DNA of 64,000 nucleotides. It comes from Enoplolaimus lenunculus. Lineage: Eukaryota > Nematoda > Enoplea > Enoplida > Thoracostomopsidae. Positions 59,850-64,000 of the stretch are shown piece by piece; the stretch's first letter is position 1, and each line of letters begins with the position of its first letter. The stretch spans positions 1 to 64,000 of the forward strand of contig JASANG010002367.1 of NCBI GenBank assembly GCA_030248215.1, in the 5' to 3' direction. Under the pieces are notes generated by a model. The model was not told where the DNA came from. It saw nothing but the letters and a program-made list of their open reading frames with translations, and made no database searches. Made by a program: the position numbers and the translations under genes.

Positions 59850-61599
59850 GATTTGTTTAGGTATCATCTGATTTCAAAACGATAGTTTGTTTTGACGTTC
59901 CTTTAATGTATATTGCTTCATGTTTCGTGCAACTCCAATTGCTTAAGCGTGTTGCTCTAATGCAATCTGATAATATTTGAGTATCTTGTTGATAAAATTA
60001 CAGAGGTCTTACGCTTTCAGTGTAAATACATGTGGTATGGAAGTCTGGTAAATAATTATCATCGATATCATCATGACATGCGATGAGATATATAAATAAA
60101 TTTGTTAGTTATTGCGTGCCTAGTTTTCCATTTTTAGGCATTTACCGAAAGAGCTGACCGGAAATTACCGATAATGGATATATAAAGTTTCAGCCAATGA
60201 TACTTTCTCCTGTCCAAGGATAAGGAAAGTGAACGAGGATAAATGGAAATTGTGCTGAAAGAGGGACAGCAGGAACAGTTTTTGCCACGGGTACATTTCT
60301 TTTACCAAGAGGTTAAGCCCAAACCTAGACGTAGACTGCCACTTGTTTTGCTTCCTCCCACCCAAATGAAATTTGGGAAGGGGGTTCATGGTGGGTACCG
60401 ATTGCAAGAATATATCTGTTAGTTTTTTTTGTGTTTGGGTAAACGCCGTTCTTTGTTGGTCTCGTATGAAAGTTTCGAAAGGGGTTTCTTGTATTGCAAA
60501 CTGAAACTGTGTCTGGTAGCTCAAGAACAAAGATTACTTGAGGGGGGTTTGACACCGAGGACCCCCTGGCTAAGCCCCTGTTTATTGTTTGTAAACGCAT
60601 GTGTTTTGAGTTCTGGTTTATTCACACCACTTCTGCTTGTTCGGGACGGCGCTCAACGTAACATGAACCTAAGTATCAACTTAAAAATGAGACCTCCCGG
60701 TATTGAGACTTTGTGCTTGCACCTGAGAATTGAAACATGTTTGAGAGTCAGAAAATTTTTTAACCGAATCTATGTCAGTAGAGCGTTCGCATGCATTTTT
60801 ACTTGCATGTCCGGAATTTTTTGGCTTATGAGATCAATTTTTGACAGAGCCAGAGCTGAACGCAGACTTGCTCTTTTCTGTTATCCCACCTGTTGGCGTT
60901 TTCCAAAAATAGTGAAAATGAACGCCATTCGACTCCGTTCCGCAATCTTCTCGGATGGCGTATTAATTTTCTTGTCTTTTGACAACAAAATTGGGTTGCA
61001 AGAATAACCCTGGGACCTTAAAAATCAGATTATCTTAAAATTTAAAGTTGGGTTTTAAATGATCATGGTCAAGTCAGAAGCTCAAATATGCAAAAAAAAT
61101 TAAATGCGACTGTTTTTGGGCAAATGCATCCGGTGTCAAAGTGCTGGATATTTACGATTGTGATCCCAATTATCATAAAGCGGAAGTGGATATGTTAGCA
61201 TTTAAGTGTGAATTGGTTTTCTGGAATGTGTATACGCTTAAGTTTTTCACTCGGAGTTAAAATAAAAAATTCAAGTTCTTAATTTTTAATTCTGTACTGC
61301 TTTTGCTAGAGTCGAACACGTAGAGCAATGCGTAATAGTTAGGTGCTACATCTGATTAACATTCGGTTTCCGTATAAAGTTCACTATATCCGGTAAGTTA
61401 ATATACATGCGTTCTTTGACAGTTGTATATAGCCAAGCAGTTGTGATACTTTTTGTAACGTTTATACCTAGTATGACGTGGCTGATGTATCTATGTGCTT
61501 CTGATTGAAATGCAATACTAATACTAATTTAGTGTGATGCCATACACATTGCAAAATACGGTTTGTGATTTCAGAATATTTTACTTATTTAAATATAGC
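59850..61599. other. Intergenic between Cox14-like and eIF3h
   Basis: No supported gene. A repeat fragment with GGGGGGTTTGACACCGAGGA lies at about 60,538-60,585. The long plus frame at 60,429-61,007 crosses this fragment and has no recognisable domain. A TTTCAG at 61,568-61,573 could end a 5' UTR intron of eIF3h. Confidence 0.4.
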
Positions 61600-64000
61600 A
61601 TGTCGGCTGTGTCGAGGCAAAGCTTCACTGAGATGACATATTCAGAAACACCGAAAATCGGACATGTTCAACTGGACAGCTTGGTAAAATTGCAAAACAA
61701 TCTTAGCCTGCTGTTTGTCATTTTTGTAGCTTAAAACACTTTCTGAATTCGAAAAAAGTTTAGTTAATTATTAGGTTATAATATTAGTGGAATGGTATTC
61801 AATCAAATTGTATGTCACGCAAAGCGGACTTTCGGTCTCTCTCTGCTTAGCAGATCTAATATTCTACATACGGAATAATTATTGTCACATATTAAGCCTT
61901 ACACCTTCCAATTTAACTGTTGCTTAAGTACCTTTAAATATTAAGTCATTTTGCAGCGGAAATAACCTAACTTTGATGTTGCACGACAGGTAACACTAAA
62001 AATAATCAAACATTCCGAAGACGAAAGAAAATCCGGATCTGGAGAACTGGCGCAAGGATATTTGGTTGGCCTTGTTGTGTCGGAAGAACGTCGATTGGAA
62101 GTAACGAATTGTTTTCCCATCGCAAAAGTTACTGGCGATGATGAAGACGCACAGGCTGAAACCGGTACTAAAACCAAAACTTCCTTAATATTTCTAGTGT
62201 TCACTCAATATATTTTTTACATTTTTATACGCTGTAGGTTATAAGGGCCATTCATTTTTGTTTGTTTGGGGTGGTCAATGTGTCACTTGCGGTGTTTGCT
62301 TGCAACGAACTGGTAGAAAATAAGTGTTTACGGCGAAATGCGCTAATGGCACATATTTAGGTATAAATAAACACGAACAAACAAAACAGCCAGCGTTGTG
62401 CTGTTCAGTTATTTTTGTTTACTGTTTATTTCATAGAATATTAGTTTTTCTTTTTGAAACATTGTAACGCATCGAAGTCAAATTAGATTAAAGTTAAGTA
62501 TTAGTTGGTTTTTAATTTCCTTGCGCTCGGTTCGATGGATACATACATTTATATTTTGTTTTCAGCTTCGCATCAGCCGTCGATGTTGAAAAAGTTTCAA
62601 CAGGTCAATATTGACTATCTTTTGGTCGGATTTTATCAAAGTTCTCCGTTTGGTGCATGCTTCACAGAAACATTTGTCGAATCTGTATTCGACTATCAAT
62701 CGACTGTAGAAGATAGCGTCGTTTTAGTTTATGGTACATTAATTTTAGCTATTATTTTTTAGCATGGGTGCCGTCAGATATATCAGTGCCGCAGCCGAGT
62801 TAAGAATAAAAATCTGGTATAATATAAAATACCGGAGCTGAATACGTCTTGCGCGACTTTGCAAACTGAGATGTTTTCGTTTCAGATCCGATAAAGACCA
62901 GTCAAGGAATTTTGACCATAAAGGCGTATCGGTTGTCACCACAGGCCATGAAGTTGTGTTATAAAGATTTCTCGTCTGAGAGGTAAGCATCTCTTAACGA
63001 ATTAGTCGGTTGAACCGGTGACGTTTGGAATTATAAATCTCTCTATGCAGTGAGTTTTGACCACATCTGTAAAAAATTTAAATAAAAGTCAATTACGCAC
63101 TGGAATTGAGTAACATACTCTCTTGAATGCGGATTTATCAAGATCATCTTCCACAGCATTGTCCGTTTTCATAATCATTGACTGGAAAAGGTTTAAACAG
63201 CGTGTATATTTATTTTGGTTCGGAACGAAAAGTTAACGAAAAGCATTTGTTTAATCAACCACGACATACTCCAATTATCTGGTGATTCATGATACTACAA
63301 CAATTAGGATAAAGGCACATCATGGTGAAACTGAGTAAACGTTAAAATAGTGTTGTATTTGTTTGTTCGGGCGTGAACAGATGTTGTATTTGTTTGTTCG
63401 AGCGTGAACAGGACATGCATTTTGTTTCAGTATAAAACGATTTGGTTTATCGTATGAAAATTTATTCGAAGAACTGCCGGTCACTATCAAAAATTCGCAC
63501 TTGGTCAACATTGCACTGTGTGAACTTGCGTTATTAAACAAATCCAGTGCTTCGAAACCTCAATTTCTTGACCTTGGAGGAGGGTATGTTTGACGTTTTT
63601 CATTTCAACTTCGTTTCATTTGTGTCTTAAATACAATACACCATCAATCGGAATTGATTTTTATAATATGTGAACAAGGCTTTTAAAATGTGTACTCACA
63701 GTAAGTATAACTATAGACTTGTGCTAACGTTTTTGCGTTACCACTCGATTTGTGAAAGTGAAATATGCGATTAACCACAGGTATTTAATTAAGCAACCAG
63801 CATAATATTGTTTCGAAGGCTTTGATTGCACGATAGCTTAAATTGCAGTCATGTATCAAAGCTCAGTATTAATTGAAATTAGCAGGAAGACTGAACCCGA
63901 TTTTTTGCTTTATGTCCGATGTCGTGACACCATGAAGTGTTTGCTATTTACGTCTAAAAGACGTTATTTATTGTATTTATAATTTGATGCAACTTAGCTC
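61600..64000 (+). CDS. EIF3H: eIF3h (translation initiation factor 3 subunit H), partial, exons 1-5
   Basis: Coding exons: 61600-61683, 61990-62164, 62566-62733, 62886-62982, 63431-63583; the gene continues beyond the window. The 225 residues seen correspond to roughly the first two thirds of the protein (human 352). eIF3h is an MPN-domain subunit of the eIF3 complex, which helps recruit the 40S subunit and mRNA. Matches to human: [15 protein letters not shown] (VQIDGLVVLKIIKH), [67 protein letters not shown] and [15 protein letters not shown]. The metal-binding JAMM motif is absent, as expected of this MPN-minus subunit. The start ATG 61600 gives an N-terminus about 15 residues shorter than human, where this part is low-complexity. 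Donors are GTAAAA, GTACTA, GTACAT, GTAAGC and GTATGT. Confidence 0.95.
63348..63415 (+). repeat. Tandem duplication of about 31 bp in eIF3h intron 4
   Basis: TGTTGTATTTGTTTGTTCG followed by GGCGTGAACAG (then AGCGTGAACAG) occurs twice in a row, at about 63,352 and 63,382, with one base difference. It ends a few bases before the exon 5 acceptor region. Confidence 0.85.

Noticed and set aside
60429-61007. A 192-residue protein gene on the plus strand
   Set aside because: The frame crosses a dispersed repeat fragment, has no recognisable domain, and lacks any splice or poly(A) context.
1-64000. CRISPR arrays, bacterial operons or riboswitches
   Set aside because: The window is eukaryotic: introns, SINEs, LINE and MITEs. 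No regularly spaced repeat-spacer pattern was seen.

Overview
This window is AT-rich, intron-dense DNA from an animal, most likely an invertebrate. The host genes are split into many short exons with GT..AG introns. One of them is a DOCK-A type guanine exchange factor (SH3, DHR-1 and DHR-2 domains), a class typical of animals. I cannot place the phylum. Most of the rest is repeats: tRNA-derived SINEs, several families of short inverted-repeat DNA elements, pearl/Helentron-like elements, a LINE remnant and a satellite array.

Layout. 1-5 kb: a 348-bp satellite array (about 1.25-3.16 kb) and a tandem pair of tRNA-derived SINEs. 5.0-5.5 kb (minus): a small complete gene for a secreted, probably dibasic-processed peptide precursor that I do not recognise. 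5.6-16.5 kb: repeat-rich intergenic DNA. 16.5-22.4 kb (minus): a complete eight-exon StARD7-like lipid-transfer gene with a 320-residue model; two of its introns each carry a pearl/Helentron-like element, in opposite orientations. 22.7-25.6 kb: intergenic with two short inverted-repeat elements. 25.65-55.07 kb (minus): a DOCK1/2/5 (Ced-5, Myoblast city) homologue in about 45 coding exons with a model of about 1,990 residues; the exon phases close to a single frame. Its introns hold three more pearl-like insertions, a LINE 3' end, other repeats and an odd A/C-only tract. 58.29-59.49 kb (plus): a two-exon gene for a 74-residue single-pass protein resembling Cox14. 61.60 kb to the window end (plus): the first five coding exons of eIF3h (MPN domain); the gene continues past position 64,000.

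The genes do not form a pathway: Rac activation (DOCK), mitochondrial phosphatidylcholine transfer (StARD7-like), cytochrome oxidase assembly (Cox14-like) and translation initiation (eIF3h) are neighbours only. The exon models were made by translating both strands by eye and comparing with remembered family sequences. Most junctions are supported by GT..AG sites, phase agreement and homology. Three are uncertain and are flagged: the end of DOCK exon 7, the start of DOCK exon 22 and the DOCK C-terminus.
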